Notes: generated by a model from the letters alone, not told the origin. Positions 26,589 through 37,093 are shown, numbered from the stretch's first letter. The stretch is DNA of 64,000 nt from Actinostola sp. cb2023 (GCA_033675265.1 JAUJYZ010000791.1:423501-487500), one strand, 5' to 3'. A program made the numbers and translations.

Positions 26589-26905
26589 TGGTCCCTTAGC
26601 ATTACAATACAGAACACTAAGTACTTCATTGAATGTCTAAAGTATTTTTTACAGTAAACGACTCGCACGAGTTCCGAAACACAATGTATCAATGGAGCAT
26701 AATCAAGCATGCAAATATATTCAAACAAGGCAACAACATGAATAGCACTTATGCAAACATGAATTGGTAAGCGAGCAGGATTTCAAAATATCTAGTGCTG
26801 AATTATTCGATACGAGAACAAATAAAACAAATAAAACAAACGAACGGGTCATGACGAATAAATAAAACCACACCTGGGACACTACAACACTCCTTTCACG
26901 TTCAA

Positions 26906-27334
26906 TCAGAATACCTCAAGCTCGGTTTGCTCTTGATTTTGCTGTCCTGCCGGAGCTTGAACATTAGGTTGGCCAGCCTGGACGACCTGGACGGCGGGTT
27001 GTGCAGCCTGATTTTGTCCGGCAGCATGAACGACGGGTTGCGGTCCTGCTTGCACTTGAGCCGCGGGGCGTTGTCCTGCCGGGGCTTGAACATTACGTTG
27101 GCCAGCCTGAATCTGCACGGCGGGTTGTGCAGCCTGATTTTGTCCAGCATGAACGACGGGTTGTTCTGCTTGCACTTGAACCGCGGGATGTTGTCCATCC
27201 TGAACTGGAGCAGGAGGCTGGTCAACTTGAGGTATGGGATATTGAACATGTGCCATCGTAGAATTCGCGTGGGTCGTTGCCTTGAACCAAGAACAAGAGC
27301 TATCTTCTTTCGTACCGCTGGGTAAACTGAGCAA
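26906..27334 (-). CDS. Gln/Ala/Pro-rich first frame of the YR element
   Basis: 142 residues starting inside the A1 repeat. It contains imperfect repeats of the type GQNQAAQPAVQVQAGQ and NVQAPAGQ, low complexity, with no recognised domain. Position at the 5' end of the element suggests the N-terminal part of Gag or a leader protein. An overlapping 170-residue frame in another phase is rich in Lys/Arg and Pro and looks like the shadow. Confidence 0.4.
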   Translation of the reverse strand: MLSLPSGTKEDSSCSWFKATTHANSTMAHVQYPIPQVDQPPAPVQDGQHPAVQVQAEQPVVHAGQNQAAQPAVQIQAGQRNVQAPAGQRPAAQVQAGPQPVVHAAGQNQAAQPAVQVVQAGQPNVQAPAGQQNQEQTELEVF

Positions 27335-27473
27335 GAACGCAAGGATTCTACTCGCAAGCCGTATTTATACCAGGGTATTACATAACCCACGTGCAAATGT
27401 GTGTTAACGTTCATTATTTGATGTTTATAGTTGAAATTCCACCGTGCATATCATTACGAGTATTATGAATAGT
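27304..27473 (-). repeat. YR element A1 terminal repeat
   Basis: 170 bp, identical to A2. Its outer edge (ACTATTCATAATAC on the minus strand) is the 5' terminus of the element. Confidence 0.9.
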
Positions 27474-27554
27474 GCGCATTTCACATTTAAATCTCTATAA
27501 ATCAAGTTCTCTGTAAATCTGATGAACGCCGGCTGAGTGGTCGAGGTTGTTTTC

Positions 27555-28093
27555 CTGGCCGCGGTTGCATGAAAGATGGTTTAGCGCTATCCACCGGATA
27601 AGTCCCATCCAACGGATACAAGTTCAAGTTCTTTATTTGCACTTATTTAGCTACAGTAATATAGCTAATTGCATAATCGTTGTCGGGTTGAAAATCATAA
27701 ATCATAGAAGCTGAGGCCGCAAGGATGGATGGGAAATCAGTTCATGAGCTACATTACATACAGATATATTCAATGTTCTCGTAGTTTTGAAGGTATATAT
27801 GAGCTATTTAACTAAGATCCTACAAGTCTGGATAAAAAGGTCGATCATTTGACAGTGTTATTTGAGTTTTAATTTCCCAGAATTCCTTTTTGGTCATAGC
27901 TTTCATGATTTTCAACCCGACAACGATTGTGCAATTAGCTATATACAGTATATATATATATATAGTCAAAAACAAAAAAATTAATAAATTAAATTTTTGG
28001 AATTGGAATTTGGAATTTGGAATTTTGCAATTTATAGGATAACTGCATCAGTTTTATCCGGTGGATAGCGCTATTCAGTGCAACCGGGGCCAG
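27555..28093. mobile_element. MITE with CTGGCC-CGGTTGCA ends, carrying a nested element
   Basis: Left end CTGGCCGCGGTTGCATGAAA and right end complement (GTGCAACCGGGGCCAG). Inner parts of both arms carry the shared GCGCTATCCACCGGATAA. Arms are about 50 bp. The core is occupied by a second inverted-repeat element at 27651-27951. Confidence 0.8.
27651..27951. mobile_element. Nested MITE inside the preceding one
   Basis: Arms: ATATAGCTAATTGCATAATC with GTTGTCGGGTTGAAAATCAT on the left and its complement (ATGATTTTCAACCCGACAAC, then GATTGTGCAATTAGCTATAT) on the right. Confidence 0.8.
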
Positions 28094-28581
28094 ACTGATG
28101 AACAGTAGTTCTCTATAAGTCTAGTCACTGTCGGTAAATCAGGCACTTTCTCCTGCTGTTGAAATCACGTTCTCTGTAAATTAAGTTCACTATAAATTCT
28201 CTTTTAAAATTACCCAAAAATTAGCCTGATTTTCAGACGGCTCATGTATCATACGCTGTAAATTGGATTGTACAGAGAAAGTACAGCAGCCAATAGCCAT
28301 CGAGCGTGCATGCGGTTCTCTCGGCCCAGTGGGGTAGAGAGGGAGCGAGGAGCCAGATTATAGAGAAGCTGGTTACTAGGAGTGCTTTAATTCAAAATGT
28401 TATATAGAATTAAAGACATCTGCTTAGAAATGTTTATATATATTAGATACAGCTTTTCCTTCGAATTCTCTGTGGTTTGACGCAGCGGCCATGTTGGAGG
28501 TATAGACAAGAGAAGCTAATGAGGAATGCTTTGTTATCGGGAACCAACATGGCCGCCATGACGTCGCATGGAAACTAGCAG
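28094..28581. other. Between MITEs: nothing recognised
   Basis: AT-rich spacer without a supported gene or repeat. Confidence 0.5.
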
Positions 28582-28964
28582 TAGGGACTTTAAGCATTGA
28601 GGACGAGGACGTGAGGACGACGGCAGAGAAACAATAACGCTAATTACAAAATTCAATAACTTCTTGTTGGAATGCATGAAATGAGCTCGATTTGGTCTTA
28701 CTTCAGGCGTTCTGCGCTAAACTACAACGTGAAATGCCTATGTTTGGCGTTGCAAAGAGAACGAGAACGTCAGTTCGTTATTTGTGCAGATAGTTGTTTT
28801 TAGTCAACCGGACGACAAAAAGACGATGTCATTCATCAAAGAGGGCGCTAATTTAGTCCGAAAAACACGAAAAAAGAAACAAATATGAAAACAATAGACA
28901 ACAAAACACTTTATTTGAACTTTGTCGTCCTCACGTCCCCGTCCTCGATGCTTACAGTCCCTAG
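28582..28964. mobile_element. MITE with TAGGGACTTTAAGCAT ends
   Basis: Left arm TAGGGACTTTAAGCATTGAG, then GACGAGGACGTGAGGACGA. The right arm is the complement, TCGTCCTCACGTCCCCGTCC with GATGCTTACAGTCCCTA. About 40-bp arms; no coding core. Confidence 0.82.
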
Positions 28965-29653
28965 TATCGTAATTCAGACAACCAGACGCCATATTATTTC
29001 AAAAATATTCAAAATGGGCAACTGATCGATTTATAACATCGCTATTTTTCTCTTTGATTTTCACAATAAACACTTCAGATGAATTGATGTCTTATTTATT
29101 TTATAATCAACATAAAAATCCGGTGTGTCTACGGATAATTCATCAAAGTAATTATGTCATCATGGAAGCAAAGTTTCTGTGAGCAAAGCACAGACTAGTC
29201 AATCCTAAGTTGTCTGGATTCGGCAAAATTTGCCTGGTGGGTATCTACTATCCTAATGCAACTGTAGTGCAAATTTCACTAATTTTTTTTTTTTTATTTT
29301 GATAGTAATGATATATATTTATTGTTATTGTTATCGGTTATATTATTATGTTTACATTTATATTACCGATTAATATGTCCCACTGTGGAAGCCAACTCTA
29401 TATTATTAATTTAGAAGTATACACGAAGACATTTATAGACAAATAGTTCGCATAATTATCGGTATTACATATTCAGTGGACTGATTCGTTTTTTGCCATT
29501 TTTCCTGATGATTGACGCGTATAGTCCGAAAGCTTGATTTTTTGAGTCAAAAGTATATTTTCTGAAGAAACATAACTTACTCTAATATTATATTAATTGT
29601 TGCAGTGGTAAACTTGCAAAATAACGTATAAGTATGATTGTTGCAGCACTGTA
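28965..29653. other. Spacer: nothing recognised
   Basis: AT-rich, no supported gene. Confidence 0.5.
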
Positions 29654-31233
29654 CAGGACCCGAAATGATCCCTGGCTCCGAAATGATCCCTGGCCCCGAA
29701 ATGATCCCCAAAGTGTCTAGACTGGCTCCGAAATGATCCCGGACCCGAAATGATCCCCAGACTGGCTCTGAAATGATCCCCAGTGAAATTCGGGAATGGT
29801 TGTATTCAGTCCCGTTCCTTTCTTTTTCTCTTTTTCTTTCTTCTGCATGTTTCTGTGGGGTTTTTTTCTTCCTTCCTTTCGCATTTCTCTCTCTATCTTT
29901 CTTCCTTCCTTTCGCCTTTCTCTCTCTATCTTTCTTTCTTCCTTTCTTTTTCTAATATATATCAAATCATGAAATGTTACGAATCTATTGTGAACGTCTA
30001 GATGTTTCTTTGGATAATTTATTAGTTATATTCTTACATAAGTAGTCAAAGTGCTATGCTTATAGTTATAGTTTCATTCATATACATTTAATTATTATGA
30101 ACTTCTGTAAAATATTATTGGATTAAACTCATGTACATTGTATGTGTACCAAAGTCCCGATATTATTATTATTGTTATAATCTAATTCTTCCTTCTTTGT
30201 CTCAATACTCTTACAGTATGCTAGTTTCTTCTGGACAGCGAGTATGATTTTCGTCTACGAGACGACCCTATTGCAGAAAGCTAGGCCGAAATATTGTAAG
30301 AATCATAAACTAGTCATTTGGTTCGATCAACCAAGTGAAGTGCCGTCGTATATTTTTGCATGGTGATTTTAAAGGGCTTTAAAGAAAATGTGGTGTATTT
30401 AATGTTTACGTGAATATATATGTGTGATTAAAATAATTCTGTAAACAGTGCGTTAGCCGATTTGGTCTATCACAGCACATCTTCCCGGAGTAGTCAGTAA
30501 TTCAAGCGGGAGTTTCAAGCCTTTTTCGAATTCGTTTCGATGGCGAGTTATAATGTTAAAGCAGAGAGGCATGTCTACAAAAGGTATTGCTATACTTTGC
30601 GTGAGCGAAACATTCGTGAAAAAGTAATTCGACTGTACGAAAACACAGCCGACGTAAAAGATCCTCCGCGGAGAAAGTCCAAGGCACGAACGATTACAGG
30701 TAAAGAAAATGCCATTTTCTAAATGTGAACTGCTTCTGTGTATCTGTCTACGTGTAGCTTTGATTGTTCCTCATTTAGCAACCGAAATTCGACTCATTCG
30801 CCGGGTGATTGAGGACAATCCGGAACAGTTTATTTTACGTCAAATGGGATATGCACGTGGAAATGTGATTGTCATGGAAACTGTTTGATTGACGTCCACC
30901 AAAAGTCAACTTTGTCGCCCAGACAAATGTACCTTTCGGCGCGTGTTACTGAGAACGAGTGTAAAATACAGTTGATAAAAAGTATACATGTAATCTCGTT
31001 CAGTTGTTCAATAAAATAAATAAACGCTATAATAATTTTCATTGAGAATTTGTTGGCCAAGGAATTAATCTACGGGACTGAATTCAACCATTCCTGAATT
31101 TCACTGGGGATCATTTCAGAGCCAGTCTGGGGATCATTTCGGGCCCGGGATCATTTCGGAGCCAGTCTAACCACTTTGGGGATCATTTCGGGGCCAGGGA
31201 TCATTTCGGAGCCAGGGATCATTTCGGGTCCTG
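29654..31233 (+). mobile_element. DNA transposon, 1.58 kb, about 150-bp repeat-built terminal inverted repeats, TA target duplication
   Basis: Begins CAGGACCCGAAATGATCCC and ends with its complement. TA flanks both ends (29652-29653 and 31234-31235), the target preference of the Tc1/mariner superfamily. The terminal arms (29654-29808 and 31084-31233) are arrays of the motif GAAATGATCCC alternating with CTGGCTC/CTGGCCC. They contain a short spliced gene with a helix-turn-helix-like stretch but nothing long enough to be a catalytic transposase. It is therefore probably non-autonomous. A pyrimidine-rich tract lies at 29820-29960. Confidence 0.8.
30540..30888 (+). CDS. Small two-exon gene inside the transposon, possible DNA-binding protein
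   Basis: Exon 30540-30699 ends at GTAAAG in phase 1; exon 30779-30888 starts after TCATTTAG and ends TGA. Product 89 residues, strongly basic (PRRKSKARTITATEI) with two predicted helical stretches (NIREKVIRLYENTAD and EIRLIRRVIEDNP). This layout is like the second helix-turn-helix and linker of Tc1/Pax-type transposase DNA-binding regions, where a basic GRPR-like linker precedes the next domain. No catalytic DDE/D residues. I infer a truncated transposase N-terminus; the match is by pattern only. Confidence 0.45.
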
Positions 31234-31235
31234 TA

Positions 31236-32416
31236 CAGCACCCGCTTTGAAAATATGTGATCAAAGAACAAGAAAATATAGGACATATTCTATTCTCGTA
31301 AAGTCCTTCAAAGTGCTTGATCATTTGAAGTGCTCGTGAAAACAACTTTTATCAAAGAAAATTTGACAAAGTAAACCGGCCCTGTGATGTCTTACAAAAA
31401 CGATCGCATCTCGTATCGTCAGCTATAAAGAACAAAATAGAGCCATTCTTTATTCGTTCAACCCTGATGTGAAGTCATTCCTTGAATTGTAATTTTTTTC
31501 CATTAAACTGAAGTCTAGGGGTTTACAAGTCATCAGTAGTATACAAACTCAGTGTTGTGTAAAAACAGGCACAATATATCCCACATCCATTACCGCTGTC
31601 GTATGTGTATATAAGAATTTTATTAAATTGATTTTGATCTAAATATATATCTATATTCTAATCCAATTTTTAGTTGTTTGTAAGTCTGATCTACATCCAT
31701 TTAACATTTGTATTGGCATCATTTGACCTACAAAGACAATTATGCGTAAATACTGTTTTGACTAATTGTAGCAAAGTATTACAACAATGCTAAAAAAAAT
31801 GTACTCAAATTTAAGTTGTGGTTTTTTTTTAGCCTAGATAATTCATATAAGGCTATCATAAACTCAAGAAAAGAAAATCACATTGTTTATGCTCGCTGCT
31901 TAAGTAATATTACTGTGAAAATCGCGGTAAATAAATGTCTCAGTTGATCTTAATCGAGTGAGTAATAAGGACTCTAAGCGACATGAATAAGCGAAGAGTG
32001 TTTTTTACGATATTGTTGCGTCGACAACGGGCGAATGCGTGCACGAACGGAAATAGGTTGATTCATAGCTTCATACCCTCGCTTAAACAATCGTTACACC
32101 ACTGATTCTGTGCCGTAGAAATCAACTATCGCACACACATGCCTCTGTGAAGGAGTTATATTGTAAGCCAAAGGTGCGATACAGTGTGCTGTGGACAATA
32201 CAGACTAACGATTGGACGCGGCTCATAAACCATGACTGAAACGTAGACAAAGGCTAGAGACGTGTTCTGGCACATATTCGGCAGTCGTCTTCCTGTTATT
32301 ATTACGCTTAAACCACCTTAAACCATGTTTAACCCTCGGTGTGAACGGGGTATAAGACTGAATACTTTCGTACAATTTGGCTTGATACAACAAAATACAT
32401 GTATAAAGGCCCGTTC
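31236..32416. other. Spacer: nothing recognised
   Basis: AT-rich; no supported gene or repeat. Confidence 0.5.
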
Positions 32417-32982
32417 AATAGACAACTTGCATGATGGCGTCATATACTACAAGTACCAGAATGCTTTGCCCATTTTCTTTTGTTAGATAATTAGCACCAA
32501 TGGGCTTGTGTCACCTGTCACGTGACTTTTTAAATTTTCACCGAAGGCAGACGAAAATATCATAACTTGAAAGAGCATACTAAAATTAGTAAAAGTTGCA
32601 AATTTTAAAAGAATCAAGCAAATAAGACAAAAGTTAAAGGCTTTCAAAGTTTCCCGCTTTGACAAGGATTTGTATGGGTTTTTCGTTTGGAGGGCAAGCG
32701 TTGCCTTTCCATACAAAAAAGGCAAAGTTTGAATGCCTGTAACTCTTGCCCTATTTACTTACTTCCCTTCAAACTTTCCACTTTTACTAACTTTAGTATG
32801 CTCTTTCCAGTTATGGTATTTTCGTTTGTCTTCAGTAAAAATTTAAAAAGTCACGTGACAGGTGACACAAGCTCATTGTCTTACTATTCTCATGAGGGAA
32901 TAAAAATCTGAGTAAGAAAGAAAATTCCCAAAGCATTCTGGTACTTGTAGTAAAACAACGTCATCATGCAAGTCGCCTATTA
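32417..32982. mobile_element. Foldback element, arms about 270 bp
   Basis: Left end includes ACAACTTGCATGATGGCGTC and CTACAAGTACCAGAATGCTT. The right end is the imperfect complement. The inner arms carry GTCACGTGACTTTTTAAATTT and GAAAGAGCATACTAAA. The centre is the short palindrome-like GGAGGGCAAGCGTTGCCTTTCC. Arms are diverged. No convincing coding frame. Confidence 0.82.
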
Positions 32983-33724
32983 GTATGTGACAGTTGGATA
33001 TAATTCCATCCTCGGAACCCCAGGCTCCACTCATGCAGGGTCCGCCGAGGGGGATTGGGTCCCCCCCTCTTCAATCTCCCTTGGCCCAGGATGATGTCAT
33101 TCTGATAATAATGACTACAATTCTCTCTCCAAAGAATTCAGTAATATCCTAATTCACTGCACTTCGTCTCGCTCGCATCTCCTTGAGGACAAGTGCAAAG
33201 ACTCTATATGAACAAAAAGCGATAGCTATATATATGATTGTCCTGCTTGAAAAACTTAAATAACGCACAACTCATCTACTATAGAAGAACGAGTGGTACT
33301 AAGGCAAATGACCCGGTACGTATGGGCGTTACCATTAACGATCCAGTCAATATATTGTATAGCTAATTAGTCATCATGAGTCAAACTGACAATAATGAAA
33401 AAAAAGAAAGACTGTCCGTCTGTCTGGGTTTCATCCATTCATTCATTCATTCCTTCTATATTGAAATATTGAAAAAATAAAGTGAATTTCCCTTTTTTCT
33501 GCCTTTCTTTCTCTCTATCTTTCATTTTCTCTCTTTCTTTATTTCTTCCACTCGCGCGGTCGATATTTCTTTTGCATTCTCTCTATAGCCCATGAGAACA
33601 GAAGTTACTTTGACGTGGATGTAAGAGCATACATGACTGACAGTAGACATGACAAGGATAGTTGTTACAAGCGGACTGTTTCACTTGATCGGCTTGCTTG
33701 GGATTCTCCTGTACTTCTCGTGTG
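32983..33724. other. 3' flank of Pax-III: nothing recognised
   Basis: Downstream of the Pax-III stop codon on the minus strand. No clear polyadenylation signal stands out. Confidence 0.5.
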
Positions 33725-33766
33725 TCAGTTTAGTCTGCACTTGGCTCGTCTATTGGAAAACCATAT
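33725..33766 (-). CDS. PaxD-like: Pax-III last exon, 13 codons plus stop
   Basis: After a TTTTCTTGTAG acceptor, IWFSNRRAKCRLN then TGA. Supplies homeodomain residues 47-59 only. Easily missed because of its length. Confidence 0.9.
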   Translation of the reverse strand: MWFSNRRAKCRLN

Positions 33767-36536
33767 CTACAAGAAAATAATCACATAAACTATAGTCTAT
33801 TATAATAGGGACTAGCGGTTAAACTAGTAGAGACTGCGTCGGTGGTGTAATAACAATCAGAAAGTGTGTAGAATGAAATTTTATCACCTTCATGTAAAAT
33901 AAACATTAAATTTACTGACGAAGGATCGAGGCTTTTCCGTCCATTTTTACACCGGTGTTAATTTATATTAAAGTTTCATTCTACACACCTAAGTCTATTA
34001 TGATTATACTATAAAAATAGTTATAAATATTCTTCAGAATACTTTATCTGCTTTATTTACCCTGATTTTATTTTCGTTGACCTCCAGATTTCTAGCTAGC
34101 GTCTGTCTTTCGGGTACTCCAGGATATTGATTGAACAAAAACTCTTTCTGTAAGATTTGAAGCTGTTGTTTTGAGAAGTGAGTCCGATGACTTAACTTTG
34201 GTTGTCGTAACGCTACCGATGTAGTTTTGATTGAAGGGAAGACTTCATTTATACACATTTCTGATCCGAGAATATCTAGATAAAATAAAACGTAATTTAT
34301 TTATTTATTTATTATAAAAAAGTTAATAATAATAATAATAGTAATAATAATAATGATAATAATAACTGACGAATCCATGAATCCTGATAAACATTTTTAC
34401 TTCCGGTAGTGAGTCACGTGTTATTCAAAAAAGGCGCCAAATTTGGACGCGTGCGCGCGTGCACGACGACTTCAAAATAAAGAATATAGAAGACGGCGGC
34501 GTGCGAATCATTCGTAGTCGTATTCCTTATACAAAAATATCTCTTCAATTGAACTTTTGGAGCTGTAGGGTTTTGGAAATGATGCATCTAAAGTTTGGTA
34601 CAAGTTCGAGGTAAGTTTTCACGAATGATTTTGAACAGAAAAGCCATAAAATGTTGATATTTTGGGACGTACATTATACGACAAGTCGACATTCAAAATA
34701 TTAAAGTTAAATAGAATTCATTAACAATTAAAAATGAGACACTGAAATTCATCGTTAAAACATATACAAATAACTCTGTCTTTTATATCTCTTCCTCTAA
34801 TTTATAAAATATTGCATTTGATAAAGAAAATTTGGAATTTTTCTTGGTTTATAAGTCTCTGAACTATATTTTGTGCTGCTTCTCCCTACCGAGTGTTTCG
34901 AGTTGGGCTCCTCTATCGGCTGTTCTTGTCGTTGTGTTCAAATTCAATATCTCGTCAATAGAATGTGTATAGGGTTTCAATTGTTCTTTTCTTTGTATTT
35001 GATAATTCAACGGCTGTTTTCTTTCTTCCTTGCTAACTTGTTCGACTCCGGCTTCACCGCAAGTCTTGTTTGTGCCTTTGTTTACATCAACTTCAAAAGA
35101 AATTCCACTTTGTATGGCTAGTGTTCCTTGAGGTATTGCTGCTTGTTCAGCCTGGAAAATCGGGAAGATTGGATCTTTTGGACTGAAGTGCGTTGAACTT
35201 GTATCAACAACTTGTATTTCTTCTCTCGGCCACATTTTTGCCTGATCGATAAACTCTGGCTTTCCTGGATTCCACGAACCAGGAGCCATGGATCCTGTTT
35301 TTTTGAACTTTGCTAAAAGCTTGCTGATACAACCATGAGTTATTTTCATTTCACGACTTATATCGCAAGATCGCACTCCATTCTTTGACCAATGAAGGAT
35401 TTGCATTCGTATTTCAAAAGGGAGAGGTTTTCCATTGATGTAACGGCCACCAAGTTGATTCATTCGCCACGGATCTGATGAGGAAAAAAAATGGGATAGA
35501 ACAATAATATATACTTCTTCTATCCTTTCCTATTTTTTCTTTTATCCCACTAATAATAATAATAATAACTTTATTAAAGTGGTCAGATACACTTAGCTGG
35601 GAAGCTACTTTTCAGGTATGCCAGTACTAAATTAAAATACTAAGATTGATTGATAATTGATAAATAAGTAAATCTAAAATATAACTATGTTACAAACCTA
35701 AATAAAACTAGCTCTTGTTCTTTCTTTCTTTTTTTCTTTCTTTATTTTAGTGTGTGTTTCATCGTTTCTCATTTCTTTTCCTTCAGTTTTTTCTTTCTCA
35801 CCTTTCAATTTAAATGTAGTTTTGAAATCTTCTGTGACTCACTCACTCGTCTAGATACAATTTATCTTCGACGATTGAAGATGCAATGACTTGAATGAAG
35901 TACTAAGATCTTAGATATGATGCTTTCAAAATCTATATTTAAAATAAAAATATCCGACTAATTTTTTTTAAATTCCCTAAAAAAAACACAATATCTTTGT
36001 TTTCGTAATCAACAATTCCACCATCATTTTTTGTTACAAATTTTAAAGCTAGAATAAAAAAATTATGTTGACAATGAAATATTTCCCTCTTTAGATATTA
36101 TGCCACAGTCTTGAGTATGAAACAGATTATAGATACAAGAAAGATACCAAACTTCTGTCATGAAAACATTTGTTGGCTATTTTTTAAATATATTGGTCAT
36201 AACCGCTAAATAATGTTCCGCGATGTGATAGATGACCATGGTTTACTTCGATGAACGTGTTACAAAAATCTCAAGCTAAGACTTTAGCTTTTTAATGTGT
36301 ACGCGAACAACTTGATTAAATAATATAAAAATGTTCAGACATTAAGATCCAGATTCGTAGATTATGACGGTCCATATCATATATATAAAGTTTTATAATC
36401 TAGTTATATATCTCTTATCGATGGGAAATAACATATAGTTTATATGCTTGCCATAGGTTATTAGTGAGTGTCATTGGTACTTACAACACTGCGTAGTGTT
36501 CCAGTATGCTTGGTGCAATTCGTCCAACGAAATCAT
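33725..36536 (-). CDS. PaxD-like: Pax-III: divergent Pax with PAI-only paired domain and homeodomain
   Basis: Four coding exons right to left: 36536-36485, 35474-34890, 34260-34061, 33766-33725. Total 292 residues. Intron phases (1, 1, 0) are the same as in Pax-II and Pax-IV. PAI subdomain at about residues 19-81: MNQLGGRYINGKPLP, then RSCDISREMKITHGCISKLL. After TGSMAPG the sequence leaves the Pax pattern. No RED subdomain (normally about 55 residues with F-W-E-I-R-D-R-L) is present between there and the octapeptide HSIDEILNL at 188-196. The homeodomain is at 234-292 with Ser50 (IWFSNRRAKC), Arg46 in place of Gln, and a stop at homeodomain position 59, so no C-terminal tail. The gene is compact (2.8 kb). 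Expected to be a nuclear DNA-binding protein with altered paired-domain contacts. Identity as Pax is secure; the RED loss is read directly. Confidence 0.9.
33767..34060 (-). other. Pax-III intron inside the homeodomain, with a small inverted repeat
   Basis: GTAAAT donor, phase 0. An inverted repeat at 33862-33990 (GTGTGTAGAATGAAA and its complement, about 100 bp apart) resembles a short MITE. Confidence 0.8.
34061..34260 (-). CDS. PaxD-like: Pax-III homeodomain exon, residues 1-46
   Basis: Acceptor TCGGATCAG; phase 1 join gives Glu (G + AA). Homeodomain KLSHRTHFSKQQLQILQKEF with QYPGVPERQTLARNL, ending ENKIR at GTAAAT. Arg5, Phe8, Leu16 and Tyr25 are kept. Position 46 is Arg rather than the usual Gln. 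Confidence 0.92.
34261..34889 (-). other. Pax-III intron between paired and homeodomain exons
   Basis: GTAGGG donor, phase 1. Includes an AAT-rich microsatellite near 34324-34370 and a GC-rich patch with CGCGTGCGCGCGTGCACG at 34449. That patch is followed on the plus strand by an ATG and a GTAAGT donor at 34611. Confidence 0.75.
34890..35474 (-). CDS. PaxD-like: Pax-III PAI half-paired-domain and octapeptide exon
   Basis: Acceptor TCATCAG; the split codon joins exon 1 as Tyr. PAI helices are intact. The region from about 35270 to 34970 is unlike any RED sequence: WNPGKPEFIDQAKMWPREE, then Ser/Thr/Gln-rich sequence. Octapeptide HSIDEILNL is at 34965-34939. The donor GTAGGG follows ACACTC-G. 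Confidence 0.92.
35475..36484 (-). other. Pax-III first intron
   Basis: GTAAGT donor. AT-rich with AAT and TTTC runs; no other feature seen. Confidence 0.6.
36485..36536 (-). CDS. PaxD-like: Pax-III first coding exon
   Basis: ATG then MISLDELHQAYWNTTQC and one base, ending at a consensus GTAAGT donor in phase 1. Joins to give Tyr-Pro-Trp-Arg-MNQLGG. The coding length (52 nt) equals that of the Pax-IV first exon. No in-frame stop is created by the join. Confidence 0.6.
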
Positions 36537-37093
36537 TTTGATCGATGTCTATGCTTTATCTTTTACAAAACTATTGTTTAAAACCACAGTTAACTATGTT
36601 TGGACAAGAAGACGTCCAAAGGTGCAAAGGTGTGGTCTTATGATCAACCACCTGGTCTCAATATCAAACTAATCGTGCGCATGCGCCAACCTGATATCAG
36701 TGCATTAGATCCAAGTGTGAAGTATTTGACATCATCTTGGTAAGTAACTGTTACTTTCCTTGCGTGCATTCGCGTTTCATTCACTGTCTGCATAGGATAT
36801 TAACGCAGAATTACTCAGCCTTACCTCCGTTCCTGAACAATTAACTAGTATTTAAATATCTCAATCTCAAGTAGCAAGTAGGGGGCTTAAATAATGACTC
36901 GTTAAGTCACGGTAGATAATGTTCTTTGTGCTTCCTTATTATTAATGGTGATGTAATTTATCACAAAAATAAACCTTTTTATTGGTAATGTACTTGGGAC
37001 ATACGAAGTTGATATCAAGCTTCGGAGTGAAATAGCCGTCTCTTTATTTTCTCGTGACATTGTTTTATACAGATATTTTACAATATTTCTACA
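36537..37093. other. 5' flank of Pax-III
   Basis: Presumed promoter region. Nothing distinctive beyond AT-rich sequence and one CGTGCGCATGCGCC patch near 36676. Confidence 0.5.

Larger units (their letters stand above)
22363..27473 (-). mobile_element. PAT/Ngaro-type tyrosine-recombinase retrotransposon, decayed, with split direct repeats
   Basis: Read on the minus strand the order is A1 (27473-27304), coding region, B1 (22772-22704), A2 (22708-22539), B2 (22431-22363). The 170-bp A copies and the 69-bp B copies look identical. B1 and A2 overlap by five bases (ACTAT on this strand). The same ACTAT begins the element at A1 and ends it at B2, as expected if a circular cDNA integrated by recombination at a 5-bp core. 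The coding region has a zinc-knuckle Gag-like frame, a reverse transcriptase with YIDD and RNase H remnants, and a tyrosine recombinase. The coding part carries frameshifts and deletions, so this copy cannot be autonomous. The split-repeat plan separates it from DIRS1-type elements, whose termini are inverted, and from LTR retrotransposons. Confidence 0.88.

Noticed and set aside
26112..26657. 181-residue and related frames on both strands
   Set aside because: Translations of the 39-bp tandem repeat, open because the period is divisible by three.
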